A stretch of DNA of 64,000 nucleotides from CBDFGN01 sp965247065 (GTDB lineage Bacteria > Bacteroidota > Bacteroidia > Cytophagales > Cyclobacteriaceae), in assembly GCA_965247065.1 (NCBI GenBank), contig CBDFGN010000006.1, forward strand, positions 310,001 through 374,000. Direction: 5' to 3'. A program made the translations under genes and the position numbers. Shown piece after piece: positions 53,094 to 62,671 of the stretch (position 1 is its first letter; each line of letters starts with the position of its first letter). The notes beneath the pieces were generated by a model. It did not search any database and was not told where the DNA came from. It saw only the letters and a list, made by a program, of their open reading frames with translations.

Positions 53094-55037
53094 TCATATT
53101 AACTTCACATCTGTAACAGCCTCCAACAAGGCAGTTCCCGGGTGAGTCAACACCTTTTGCATCGTGTCATGGATCTCGTCGTTTTGGGTAACCCGCACAC
53201 CTAATGCGCCACAACTGTTAGCGTATTCGGCGAAATTGGGGTTGTGAAGGTTGGTCTGCCAAATGTCCCATTCTCCTGCCATCTGTTCCTTAGAGATCTT
53301 CCCTAATTCGGAGTTGTTCAACAGGATCAGTTTAAGGTCCATACGATACTTTACCGAGGTGGTCAGTTCGGCCAGATACTGGCCAAAGCCTCCATCCCCG
53401 GCTACAGCAATTATCGGGCGCTTCCCTCTAACAGCCGCCCAAGCTCCCATGGCAGCAGGAAATGCGAATCCAATCGAGCCCAAATATCCGCTCATAAGGA
53501 AACTTTGGCTCTTGCATTCGAAGTATCTGCCCAGAGAGTATGCATTGTTTCCAACGTCTACGCACAGGACTGCATTCTGATCTGCAAGTTGACTCAAGCT
53601 ATCAAAAATGGCGATGGAACTTATACCATGGCCATGGTCTTCCTTAAGCCGTTTCGCTTTCTCTTCGTGCCAGATTTGCCATCTTTTAGCAACTTGAGAC
53701 CTTTGATCCTCACTACCAGTTTTATTGGCGAGTGCACTATTTAAAAGTTGGGTGGTTATGGATATTTCACCCCAAACCGGAGCTTCCACCTGGTGAAACT
53801 TGCTCAGGGCCATTGGATCAAAATCGATTTGAATCGTTGGCTTCTTAGGTGTAATTCCTGTATGGTTGGAAAACGAAGCACCAAACACCACTAACAAATC
53901 GCTTTCGTTCATAAACCAGGAGGCGATAGGGGTTCCGCTCCTCCCTAAAACGCCACAACCGAGGGGGTGATCGTCGGAAACAAGTCCCTTACCCTTAAAC
54001 GTAGTACAAATCGGAGCCCCTAAGTTTTCAGCTAAGTCGATTATCCCCCTCATATGGAACCTTGCCCCATGACCAACGATGAAAACCGGACGCTTTGATC
54101 CGTTAATCAACTCGATTGCTTTTTGAAGACTTGCCTCAGGTGGCTGAATTTCAAGAGAAGGTATTCTTCCTTCAGGGCCTTTACCACTCCTGCCCGGTTG
54201 AGGCTCTGTTTGGACTTCATCAGGGAAAGTAAGGTGGGAAACATCACGATTTAGAATGGCATGTTTCATTGCGAGGGTAGCGAGCTCGCCATGGCGGCTG
54301 TCTTTTTGAACCCGGTGGTTGAAATCAGCTACTGTCTGAAAGGCCTTCACCAAATCCACCTCCTGGAAGTTTCCCGTACCCACAACCTGGGTGGCCACTT
54401 GTCCCGTGAGGGCAATGAGAGGTGCCCTATCCACTTTGGCATCCCACATTCCAGTATACATATTAGTGCTACCCGGCCCAGCAATTCCGAAGCAGGCAGC
54501 CGGTTTCCCTGTTAATTTACCATAGGCTGAGGCGGCAAAAGCTGCCGCCCCCTCATGGCGAATGCCAATAAAGGTCAGATTGCCTTTCTCCTCTTGTCTT
54601 CGCATGGCGTCAGCCAGCCCCAGATTTGAGTGGCCAACCATTCCAAACACGGTATCCAGACCCCAGTTGATGAGGGTTTCTATCATCACGTCGGATACGT
54701 CCCTTTGGTGCTCAGGTTCTGCGTTAAGACCCACAAAGATTCCATCAGGTCGGTCATCCACGGCATAAACAGCAACCCCGTCGTCATAACCGGGGACCTT
54801 CCCTGAGCAGGGATGATAGTCCCAGCCATGCCATGGACATCGCAGCAACCCGTTTTCAATGCTTCCCTCTCCTAAAGGTCCACCCTGGTGAGGACATTTA
54901 TTATCCAGCGCACATACCTTTCCTTCAAAGTGGGTTAAGCAAACCGATTTATGACCGGCAGTGACAGTCATCACTCGTCCTTCGGCCAGTTCGGCTTTAT
55001 TATCCAGGACTTTATGCCATACCAATTCTTTGTTCAT
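53094..55037 (-). CDS. Rieske-domain / TPP-dependent enzyme fusion (pyruvate oxidase or acetolactate synthase class)
   Basis: 647 residues. Residues 1-105 are a Rieske [2Fe-2S] domain: Cys48-Pro-His50 and Cys67-Pro-Trp-His70 (CPHQGG and CPWHGWDY). From ~112 a full TPP enzyme follows: VFGMVGHSNLG, catalytic Glu162 in RHEGAAAFAASAYG, AGPGSTNMYTGMWDA, a central domain (PVFIVGHGARF, LVVFGASF), and the TPP motif GDGGFGQYLAELTTS ending NN. Closest class is pyruvate oxidase/acetolactate synthase/glyoxylate carboligase. A covalent Rieske domain on such an enzyme is unusual and suggests electrons move between the TPP reaction and a 2Fe-2S centre. Gene order: after the Rieske-GltB gene with 38 bp between. 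Confidence 0.85.
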   Translation of the reverse strand: MNKELVWHKVLDNKAELAEGRVMTVTAGHKSVCLTHFEGKVCALDNKCPHQGGPLGEGSIENGLLRCPWHGWDYHPCSGKVPGYDDGVAVYAVDDRPDGIFVGLNAEPEHQRDVSDVMIETLINWGLDTVFGMVGHSNLGLADAMRRQEEKGNLTFIGIRHEGAAAFAASAYGKLTGKPAACFGIAGPGSTNMYTGMWDAKVDRAPLIALTGQVATQVVGTGNFQEVDLVKAFQTVADFNHRVQKDSRHGELATLAMKHAILNRDVSHLTFPDEVQTEPQPGRSGKGPEGRIPSLEIQPPEASLQKAIELINGSKRPVFIVGHGARFHMRGIIDLAENLGAPICTTFKGKGLVSDDHPLGCGVLGRSGTPIASWFMNESDLLVVFGASFSNHTGITPKKPTIQIDFDPMALSKFHQVEAPVWGEISITTQLLNSALANKTGSEDQRSQVAKRWQIWHEEKAKRLKEDHGHGISSIAIFDSLSQLADQNAVLCVDVGNNAYSLGRYFECKSQSFLMSGYLGSIGFAFPAAMGAWAAVRGKRPIIAVAGDGGFGQYLAELTTSVKYRMDLKLILLNNSELGKISKEQMAGEWDIWQTNLHNPNFAEYANSCGALGVRVTQNDEIHDTMQKVLTHPGTALLEAVTDVKLI

Positions 55038-55075
55038 AATGATCGCATTTTCAAGTAAGACAAATTTTGGACCGC

Positions 55076-56692
55076 TTATAATGGACCTATCCCGCCATAA
55101 TTTATTTTGGTGAGATAATGGATATCCCGATCCCAGGTTACCAGATCCTCTTGATTAAACTTTTGGAAGTTGTCATGACCACAAGCGCGGGCGATGACCT
55201 TCATTAAGCCAGCTGTTGCGCCTAAGAAATTCGAGAGTTGTAGCGCGGAGCTATCTATTACCAGTCTTGAGCGTAAATTCTCCTTTTGCGTAGCAATTCC
55301 AACAGGGCAGTTGTTGGTATTACATGCCCGCATTCCCAGACATCCTATGGCCTGCATTGCAGAATTGGCTACGGCCACAGCATCGGCTCCCATCATTAAA
55401 GCTTTGGCAAAATCTTCGGCCATCCTTAAACCGCCAGTAATAACCAAAGTGATGTCCTTCCTATCAGATGTATCCAGGTGCCTTCTGGCACGCGCCAAGG
55501 CGGGAATGGTGGGCACGTTGATATTATTTCTTAATACGCTGGGAGCAGCGCCGGTTCCACCTCCTCTTCCATCCAAAATGATATAATCCACACCCACCTC
55601 CAGCGCAAAGTCAATGTCTTTTTCCAGGTGAGATGCCGCAATCTTAAATCCTATAGGAATTCCTTCGGTTTTTTCCCGGACCTCGTCGGCTACCTCTGCG
55701 AAATCCGCAGCGGACTTCAAATCAGAAAAGGTTGCCGGGCTTATTGCGGTTTGACCCTCTTCAAGCCCTCTTACCCGGGCTATTTCCCCCATCACCTTAT
55801 GCCCCGGTAAGTGCCCTCCGGTTCCTGTTTTAGCTCCCTGGCCTCCTTTGAAATGAAAAGCCTGTGCCTTAACCACCTTATCCCAGCTGAATCCGAATCT
55901 GGCGGACGCCAGTTCATAGAAGTACCGTGAATTGCTTGCCTGTTCATCGCCCAGCATGCCTCCTTCTCCCGAGCAAATACCGGTACCGGCCATTTCGGCC
56001 CCCATGGCCAAAGCGATTTTGGCTTCCCTGGACAAGGCACCAAAACTCATATCCGAAACAAACAATGGCATCTCCAGGATCATGGGCTTCCGGGCATTGG
56101 GGCCGATAATGGTTTCGGTTGTCACCGGTTCCTCATCCAGTAGCGGTTTTTTCCATAGTTGGGCAGGCAGGAATTGAATGTCCTCCCATTTGGGGAGCGT
56201 ATTTCGGTCGACTCCCATAGCCTCAGTGAAACCGTGATGACCAAGGTTTTTCAATCCGTTTCTCGAAAGTTCCTTAATGTATCCGGTGTAAGGTTCCGTA
56301 TTCTCGGGATGCGTATCGGCATATTGGCCTAGGTAATCTTCCCGATTGAAAGGCTGCGGGTGTTCTTTCAAGAATGAATCGATCTCATCGTCGTCGACCC
56401 AAACCTGCTCATCCTCCACTTTGGATTGAAACTTATGCAGCGCTTCGGCATTGTTGTACGCGCTCACGCCGGTATCTAATCGGTAATCCCACTTATGAAC
56501 TCCACAAATCAGGTTGGGGCCATCTACGTATCCGTCGGCCATCAGGGACCCGCGGTGAAGGCACCTTCCGTAGAATACAGATATGTTCTGATCAAATTGG
56601 ACTATAACAAGATCCAGACCGTTGACCATCGCATGACAGGGTTTGCGGTCTTGCAAGTCTTGAACTTGAGCTATGCTTGTTGGGTTTTTCAT
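55076..56692 (-). CDS. Rieske-domain / FMN glutamate-synthase-domain fusion, no glutaminase domain
   Basis: 538 residues. Residues 1-95 are a Rieske [2Fe-2S] domain: Cys44-Leu-His46 and Cys63-Gly-Val-His66. From ~130 the FMN/2-oxoglutarate barrel of glutamate synthase: MPLFVSDMSFGALSREAKIA, SGEGGML, GQGAKTGTGGHLPG, ISPATFSDLKSAADFAEV, ILDGRGGGTGAAPSVLRNNI, and the [3Fe-4S] cysteines 451, 457, 462 in CLGMRACNTNNCPVGIATQ. The class II glutaminase and GOGAT C-terminal beta-helix are absent. So it should carry FMN, 3Fe-4S and 2Fe-2S and take free ammonia, an amine or another donor. Co-transcribed with the Rieske-TPP gene. Confidence 0.88.
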   Translation of the reverse strand: MKNPTSIAQVQDLQDRKPCHAMVNGLDLVIVQFDQNISVFYGRCLHRGSLMADGYVDGPNLICGVHKWDYRLDTGVSAYNNAEALHKFQSKVEDEQVWVDDDEIDSFLKEHPQPFNREDYLGQYADTHPENTEPYTGYIKELSRNGLKNLGHHGFTEAMGVDRNTLPKWEDIQFLPAQLWKKPLLDEEPVTTETIIGPNARKPMILEMPLFVSDMSFGALSREAKIALAMGAEMAGTGICSGEGGMLGDEQASNSRYFYELASARFGFSWDKVVKAQAFHFKGGQGAKTGTGGHLPGHKVMGEIARVRGLEEGQTAISPATFSDLKSAADFAEVADEVREKTEGIPIGFKIAASHLEKDIDFALEVGVDYIILDGRGGGTGAAPSVLRNNINVPTIPALARARRHLDTSDRKDITLVITGGLRMAEDFAKALMMGADAVAVANSAMQAIGCLGMRACNTNNCPVGIATQKENLRSRLVIDSSALQLSNFLGATAGLMKVIARACGHDNFQKFNQEDLVTWDRDIHYLTKINYGGIGPL

Positions 56693-56910
56693 GGTTTAGG
56701 CACCGATAAAGATTGGTGGATCATAATTTACGAGATATAAATCTTAATGCAACTACTTCCGCGGAGCGTCAGGAACTGTTCGTCGAAATCGGAGATTTTG
56801 GAATGGGTTTTGGCTGTACTGTGACCACATTAATCGCTATTTAATGGCAACCCAGGAACGTAAGCACTAAATTAGCCCCATAACTATATGCACTATTTAT
56901 TCTTTCCCAA

Positions 56911-58029
56911 ATGACTCAAATTCCTTTAGAGCTTAATACCAGTGCACGCATTTTGATGGGCCTAGGGCCTAGCAATGTTCACCCCCGAGTCCTGAAAGCT
57001 ATGACCACACCCTTGGTCGGTCATCTGGACCCTCAATTCCTGATGGTAATGGACGAAATAAAATCCATGGTCCAACAGGCCTTCAAAACTGAGAACGAAC
57101 TGACATTCGTGGTATCCGGACCGGGCAGTGCGGGCATGGAGACCTGCCTGGTGAATCTGCTTGAACCAGGGGATGAGGCCCTTATTTGCGTCAGCGGGGT
57201 GTTTGGGAATAGAATGTCCGATATTGTTGAGCGCTGCGGAGCGAGGTTGATCAGGGTTGATGCGACTTGGGGAGAAGCTATTGAGGTGTCCCAGGTAAAA
57301 GAGGCCCTGGAGAATTGCAGCCCTAAGATCCTGGCCATAGTACAGGCTGAAACCTCAACTGGCGTTTTACAACCCTTGGAGGAAATAGGCCAGTTAGCCA
57401 GGGATGCGGGTGCTTTGTTTGTAGTTGACGCTGTCACCTCATTCTGTGGCACGGATTTGCAGGTAGATGACTGGGGTATAGACGCCATTTATACCGGAAG
57501 TCAGAAATGTCTGAGCGCCCCTCCTGGCTTATCTCCGGTCTCGTTTAGCGACAAGGCTGTAGAGTCGCTTGAACGACGTAAAACCAAAGTGCAGAGCTGG
57601 TTCCTGGATTTGACGATGGTCAAAAACTATTGGGCCGGGGCTAAACGTTCTTATCATCATACGGCTCCCATTTCGGCCATGTTTGCCATTCGAGAGGCCC
57701 TTCGCCTGGTGCTTGAAGAGGGCCTGGAAAACCGTTTTGAAAGACACAAAAGAAACCATGAGCTTCTTAAGAACAGCTTGGAGGAACTTGGCTTTGAATT
57801 CGTCGTGAAACCTGGTTTGAGGTTGCCCATGCTCAATTCGGTGAAGTTACCTGAGGGATGGGATGAAGCTGACTTGAGATCAAAGCTACTGGACCAGTAC
57901 GACATAGAGGTCGGGGCGGGTTTAGGTGATTTCGCCGGTAAAATATGGAGGGTGGGGCTCATGGGAGAAAGCTCATCCGTGAATCACGTAAATATGCTGA
58001 AGACGGCCATCCGTCAGTTGACTCAATGA
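56911..58029 (+). CDS. Class V aminotransferase (alanine/serine-glyoxylate type)
   Basis: 372 residues. LMGLGPSNVHPRVLKAMTTP at 15-34, VVSGPGSAGMETCLVNLLEP, QAETSTGVLQPLEEIG, VVDAVTSFCG, PLP lysine Lys199 in YTGSQKCLSAPPGLSPVSFS, then the HHTAPISAMFAIREALRL region and GLGDFAGKIWRVGLMG. The family transaminates glyoxylate with Ala or Ser to give glycine and pyruvate or hydroxypyruvate. Cytoplasmic. Its stop overlaps the next ATG (ATGA) and its promoter region is shared with the Rieske-GltB gene (218 bp). Confidence 0.92.
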   Translation: MTQIPLELNTSARILMGLGPSNVHPRVLKAMTTPLVGHLDPQFLMVMDEIKSMVQQAFKTENELTFVVSGPGSAGMETCLVNLLEPGDEALICVSGVFGNRMSDIVERCGARLIRVDATWGEAIEVSQVKEALENCSPKILAIVQAETSTGVLQPLEEIGQLARDAGALFVVDAVTSFCGTDLQVDDWGIDAIYTGSQKCLSAPPGLSPVSFSDKAVESLERRKTKVQSWFLDLTMVKNYWAGAKRSYHHTAPISAMFAIREALRLVLEEGLENRFERHKRNHELLKNSLEELGFEFVVKPGLRLPMLNSVKLPEGWDEADLRSKLLDQYDIEVGAGLGDFAGKIWRVGLMGESSSVNHVNMLKTAIRQLTQ

Positions 58030-60890
58030 TAGCCAAGTCCGAGATCGACTTCCAGGAGCTTGCCGAGTCGGTGGCCGGGGAGGTTTTGCTTGATGATTAT
58101 CACCGGGGGATGTATTCCACCGATGCCAGTATCTATCAGATAACACCCCACGCGGTGGTTTTACCAAAAACGGAAGATGATGTTTTGGCCGCAGTGGCTT
58201 TTGCACGGGAACATGGCATATCGATCCTGCCACGGGGCGGTGGTACTAGTTTGGCCGGTCAGGCGGTAGGGGCATCCTTGATCATTGACTTTTCTAAATA
58301 CCTGAACCAGGTCATTGAACTGAACGTGGGGGATCGATGGGTGAGGGTCCAGCCGGGAATCGTCCGGGACGTGTTAAACCAATATCTACTGCCCCATGGT
58401 CTTCATTTCGCTCCGGATCCAGCGACCTCAAGCCGGGCCAATATTGGAGGCATGATCGGCAATAATTCCTCCGGGACAAAAAGCATTTTGTATGGCAAGA
58501 CCGTCGATCACATCCTAGAGGCTCGAGTCCTTACTTCGGAAGGGCATATTTTGGTCCTTGGAGAGATCACACCGGACCGGTTGGGGGAGCTTGATGCCGC
58601 TTCGAAAAAGAGTCAAATCCTGACTGAATTTGACCAAATTATCGCTGCAAATCGATCCGAGATCGTTGCCCGGTACCCAAAGGTCATGAGACGGGTGGGT
58701 GGGTATAACCTGGATGAATTCACGGACACTGAAAGCTGGAATTTGGCCAAGCTGATCACTGGCAGCGAAGGGACCCTCGCCCTGACTTTGGATGCCAAGT
58801 TAAGCCTGGAGTCATTACCGGCATTTAAGTCAGTTTGTGTGGTTCACTTCCGGGAACTTTTAGATGCTATTGGTGCGGTTGAGTTGATGCTGGAGTATAA
58901 ACCGTCTGCGGTGGAGATCTTGGATGAAACGGTCGTGAAATTAAGTCGTGAGAATCTGACCACCATGCGAAGTTGCCATTTTATTGAAGGAGATCCGAGG
59001 GCCATTCTAATTGTTGAATTTTACGGAGAGGACCCCGGGGAAGTGATGGCCCGACCCAGGGAAATGATAAAATCCCTAAAATCAAAAGACCTGGGATACG
59101 CCCATACCCTCTTTCCGGAAGGACCTGACTATGAGGATGTTTGGGTAATCAGAAAAAAAGGCCTCGGTCTGATGTTGGGGATGAAAGGTGAAAAGAAACC
59201 CATACCCTTCATAGAGGATGCAGGTATTCCGGTTGACGTTCTTCCCGAATACATCGATCAAGTCCTGAAGCTATGCGCTCGCTATCACACAGAGGTTGCG
59301 ATGTACGCTCATGCCAGCGTTGGAGTTATCCACGTGCGGCCCATTCTTGACCTGCGACGACAGGAAGACATCCAGCGCTTTAAAAGCATATCTGAGGAAA
59401 CCTATCAATTGGTGAAGAAATATAAAGGTTCCTGGTGCGGAGAACATGGGGATGGGTTGGTCCGCAGCGCCTACATGCGGGACTTCTTTGGAGATCAGTT
59501 ATATGGTGCATTTCAGCAGGTAAAGCAGCTGTTTGACCCTTTGAACTTGATGAATCCGGGGAAAATAGTCGAGGCCCCCCCTATCGATCAAAACCTTAGG
59601 TACGGTACCAAATATCAAGACGAACCGGTTACGAGTATTTTTGAATACCGGGAGGATGGCACTTTTGAAGCAGCAGTCCATATGTGCTCCGGAGTAGGGG
59701 AGTGCCGGAAGGTTTTGGGCGGTACAATGTGCCCTAGCTATAAGGCTACTCGGGATGAGGAGCATACTACCCGAGGAAGAGCCAATGCCCTTAGATTGGC
59801 CATGTCGGGTCAGCTAAAAGATGGACTATCCAGTAAGAGGCTCCATGAGACAATGGACCTGTGTCTGTCATGTAAAGCCTGTAAATCTGAATGTCCCAGC
59901 AATGTGGATATGGCAAAACTGAAATCAGAGGTTCTGCAGAAATTCTATCAAGCGAATGGCACTAAATTAAGAGATCGAATGGTCCGGGATTCAGTGGACT
60001 ATGCTCGCGCAATGTGTGGCAGCTTGGCCCCAGGAGTAAATTGGTTCCAATCAACCTTTGCCTTCAGACGCCTCCAGGAGTGGATGTTGGGGATTCATCG
60101 TGAGCGCACTTTGCCCACTTTTGCCGCTGAATCCTTAGTTAACTGGTTTGGCAAGCGCCCTGTAAATAGGACCCGGGGACCAAGGGTGTCCTTTTTCGCT
60201 GATTGTTATTCCAATTATCATGAAACGAATATCGGAAAGTCGGCGGTGGGCTTGCTGGAGGAGTTGGGGTTCCAGGTGGATCTGGCCGCTGTCGGGTGTT
60301 GCCAAAGACCTAGAATATCCCATGGCTTCCTTGAGAAATCAAAAGAACAGGGTACCAGGACCGCACTAGCACTGGCAAAATGGATCGATAAAGGGATACC
60401 TGTTGTTGTTTGTGAACCAAGTTGCGCCTCTGCACTGAGCGACGACCTGCCCGATTTGGTAGAAGACGCTGCTTTGGCATCGAAATTAGAACGTGGGGTT
60501 AGCCTGCTAGAAAATTTTGTGCTAAATAACTCCGAGCCCAGCTCCTGGTCAGGCTCGAACGAACATCATAATCGATATCTGGTTCATGGTCATTGTCATC
60601 AGAAGGCTTTGTCCGGAACTGGTGACATGAAAAACGCTTTGAGCCAATTAACAGGCAAGCCGGTTGAAGAAATTAATTCAGGCTGTTGCGGAATGGCTGG
60701 GTCCTTCGGATATGAAAGAGAACACTACGAGCTGTCACGGCAAATAGGGGAGCAGGAACTCTTTCCTCAGGTTCGAGATTTGCCAGATTCTGTTGGCTTG
60801 ATTGCTCCGGGCTTTAGCTGCCGCCACCAAATTGCTCATTTTACTGGGAAAAAGGCACTTCACTGGGTGGAGGCGGTGGTGGGTGCTTAA
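58026..60890 (+). CDS. FAD-linked oxidase fused to Fe-S module (GlcD/GlcF-like, YdiJ/D-2-hydroxyacid dehydrogenase type)
   Basis: 954 residues when started at ATG 58026, overlapping the aminotransferase stop by 4 bp (a longer frame from 57945 lies inside that gene). N-terminal FAD-binding domain (VVLPKTEDDVLAAVAFAREH, ILPRGGGTSLAGQAVG, GMIGNNSSGTKSILYGKTVD) and C-terminal FAD-linked cap (WCGEHGDGLVRS). Then 4Fe-4S motifs CSGVGECRKVLGGTMCP and CLSCKACKSECP, and CCG-type domains (AVGCCQRPRISHGF, INSGCCGMAGSFGYERE). Oxidises a 2-hydroxyacid (glycolate, D-lactate or D-2-hydroxyglutarate), passing electrons to Fe-S. With the aminotransferase this gives a glycolate-to-glycine or lactate-type route. 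Confidence 0.9.
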   Translation: MIAKSEIDFQELAESVAGEVLLDDYHRGMYSTDASIYQITPHAVVLPKTEDDVLAAVAFAREHGISILPRGGGTSLAGQAVGASLIIDFSKYLNQVIELNVGDRWVRVQPGIVRDVLNQYLLPHGLHFAPDPATSSRANIGGMIGNNSSGTKSILYGKTVDHILEARVLTSEGHILVLGEITPDRLGELDAASKKSQILTEFDQIIAANRSEIVARYPKVMRRVGGYNLDEFTDTESWNLAKLITGSEGTLALTLDAKLSLESLPAFKSVCVVHFRELLDAIGAVELMLEYKPSAVEILDETVVKLSRENLTTMRSCHFIEGDPRAILIVEFYGEDPGEVMARPREMIKSLKSKDLGYAHTLFPEGPDYEDVWVIRKKGLGLMLGMKGEKKPIPFIEDAGIPVDVLPEYIDQVLKLCARYHTEVAMYAHASVGVIHVRPILDLRRQEDIQRFKSISEETYQLVKKYKGSWCGEHGDGLVRSAYMRDFFGDQLYGAFQQVKQLFDPLNLMNPGKIVEAPPIDQNLRYGTKYQDEPVTSIFEYREDGTFEAAVHMCSGVGECRKVLGGTMCPSYKATRDEEHTTRGRANALRLAMSGQLKDGLSSKRLHETMDLCLSCKACKSECPSNVDMAKLKSEVLQKFYQANGTKLRDRMVRDSVDYARAMCGSLAPGVNWFQSTFAFRRLQEWMLGIHRERTLPTFAAESLVNWFGKRPVNRTRGPRVSFFADCYSNYHETNIGKSAVGLLEELGFQVDLAAVGCCQRPRISHGFLEKSKEQGTRTALALAKWIDKGIPVVVCEPSCASALSDDLPDLVEDAALASKLERGVSLLENFVLNNSEPSSWSGSNEHHNRYLVHGHCHQKALSGTGDMKNALSQLTGKPVEEINSGCCGMAGSFGYEREHYELSRQIGEQELFPQVRDLPDSVGLIAPGFSCRHQIAHFTGKKALHWVEAVVGA

Positions 60891-60919
60891 TTGTTGGGTG
60901 TCCAATTGTTTAATTGTTG
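60887..60919. repeat. AATTGTT-type intergenic low-complexity repeat
   Basis: TTAATTGTTG occurs at 60887-60896 (overlapping the stop codon) and 60910-60919, with CAATTGTT between. Non-coding spacer of the kind seen in other gaps of this window. The whole gap 60891-61131 holds no gene. Confidence 0.5.
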
Positions 60920-61131
60920 AGGTGACGGTTCGCTAACAACACGACCAGGCCAAAGCGCTAAGCTACTGGTTCATAGGCTAACTTCATTCCAGCAACTCCC
61001 AACTGCATACCTATTGCGGAACTCCAACCTCCTTTGGCCATCTACGCTGTAATTTTTATCCCAAGTGTTGAGATCAAGTATTCGAATTTTTCTCCCGATT
61101 TGAGATTGCAATTCATCAATTCAACATTTTC

Positions 61132-62646
61132 CTATAGCGGCTCGGTCAGGATTGCCAAACAGGTCCTGATCCCCTCCTCAAAGTTCCCCAGTCTCAGGTT
61201 TTCATTGGGGCTGTGCTGGTTGTTATCGGCGTTTACCAAAGGCACCACAACGGCCGGTATTTCCAATGTTTTTGTGAAGGGAGTGATCGGGAGGGATCCG
61301 CCTCCGATCCAGATCCTAATTGGGTTCCTTCCAAAGGCTCTAACCATCGCTTTGTTCAACCAAAGGCCAACATCCGAATCCATCTCGGACCGAAAAGGAT
61401 GATAAGATACCTGGTAATCGAATCGAATCAGTCGTGAGTGTTCTTGGCGCTCCTTTTCAGTCGGTTCTTCCTTCACAAAGTGGTAGCCCTGTTGGCCTAT
61501 ATGATCCTTTAGCAATTGCACTAAGGCATCAGGCTTGTTTTCTGGAACCGTGCGAATGTCAAGATTTGCTATTGCCCGGCTTGGGATAATGGTCAGGGCT
61601 TGGTTGCCAACCCAACCGCTGGAAAACCCCCTTATGTTCAAGGAAGGAAATTGCATAGACTCCTGGTAGTTTGTACCAACCTTGTCGATTTCCGCGATGC
61701 CTATCGTCTTCATGATTTGCTCATCATCATCCGGAACCTGGTCCAGTACTCTCTTAACTTCCGGAGTAAGTTCTATGCCCCCATAAAATCCTGGTAAAAC
61801 GGTGCGCCCATCTCGATCCTTCATTGAGGCCAGCAAACTTGCCAACCTAAAAGCTGGGTTGGGGGCGTAGTTGCCGTAATGACCGCTGTGTAATGGATTT
61901 CTGGGACCGTAGACGGTTATTTCTATATCGATGATGCCCCTGGCGCCAAAAGCCAGGGTGGGTTGATTGGTTATGTGCCTGGGCCCATCAAAAATGATTA
62001 AAAAATCTGATTCTAATTCTTTTTCATACCTTTTGACAGCATTGGGTAGATGCTTGGATCCCGTTTCTTCTTCACTGTCAAGGATCACCTTAATATTATA
62101 TTTCTGCCGGAGACCCTTTCCCTCTAAAGCGTCAATTGCTGTAAGGAGCATGATTATTGGAGATTTGTCGTCAGATGCTGAACGAGCGAAAATTCGCCAT
62201 TCCGGGTTCCAATCCGATTGTACATCACTCCATCGAAGTGGATCATAGTCATTCCGCTCGTTTGGGACCTTAAGAACAGGGTCGAATGGATTTACCTGGT
62301 CCCATTTGGCGGGTTCCGTTGGTTGACCATCAAAATGAGCATAAAATAAAACGGTTTTGGCGCCTTCCTGCAGGGGTTTTTGAGCCAGAAGCATGTCATT
62401 GCCAGGCGTGACCAATTTCTTGGTTAAGAAACCTCTTTTCTCGAAAGCAAGTCGCAGCCATTCGAGGTTAACGGCCATATCTCTGGGGTTGCGAGCGTTG
62501 TTGGGAATACTCAAGAAGTTCCTAAGCTCATTCAAACCCGCTAGTCGGGTTTCCCGGGATAGCATTTCAATTTGAGTTTGGTTTAATTGAGCCAATCCGG
62601 CACTCACAATTAAATGGGCTCCCAGGAATAAAACGCCGATTCTCAT
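61132..62646 (-). CDS. Secreted M20-family peptidase
   Basis: 504 residues from ATG 62646 (MRIGVLFLGAHLIVSAGLAQ gives a normal signal peptide; a longer reading would overlap the upstream gene). Metal site: LFYAHFDGQPTEPAKWDQVN (His and Asp), the bridging Asp in SASDDKSPI, catalytic Glu-Glu in ILDSEEETGSKHL, LIIFDGPRH; dimerisation domain with GPRNPLHSGHYGNYAPNPAF; final His in NAD(N)NQHSPNENLRLGNF. Zinc dipeptidase or aminoacylase in the periplasm or outside. 25 bp after the caspase-like gene stop, probably one operon. Confidence 0.9.
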   Translation of the reverse strand: MRIGVLFLGAHLIVSAGLAQLNQTQIEMLSRETRLAGLNELRNFLSIPNNARNPRDMAVNLEWLRLAFEKRGFLTKKLVTPGNDMLLAQKPLQEGAKTVLFYAHFDGQPTEPAKWDQVNPFDPVLKVPNERNDYDPLRWSDVQSDWNPEWRIFARSASDDKSPIIMLLTAIDALEGKGLRQKYNIKVILDSEEETGSKHLPNAVKRYEKELESDFLIIFDGPRHITNQPTLAFGARGIIDIEITVYGPRNPLHSGHYGNYAPNPAFRLASLLASMKDRDGRTVLPGFYGGIELTPEVKRVLDQVPDDDEQIMKTIGIAEIDKVGTNYQESMQFPSLNIRGFSSGWVGNQALTIIPSRAIANLDIRTVPENKPDALVQLLKDHIGQQGYHFVKEEPTEKERQEHSRLIRFDYQVSYHPFRSEMDSDVGLWLNKAMVRAFGRNPIRIWIGGGSLPITPFTKTLEIPAVVVPLVNADNNQHSPNENLRLGNFEEGIRTCLAILTEPL

Positions 62647-62671
62647 ATGCTTCCTGCGAATTAAATAGAGG

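Noticed and set aside
56693..56910. Glycine or TPP riboswitch in the divergent gap
   Set aside because: No recognisable conserved core of either class by eye; a covariance-model scan would be decisive.
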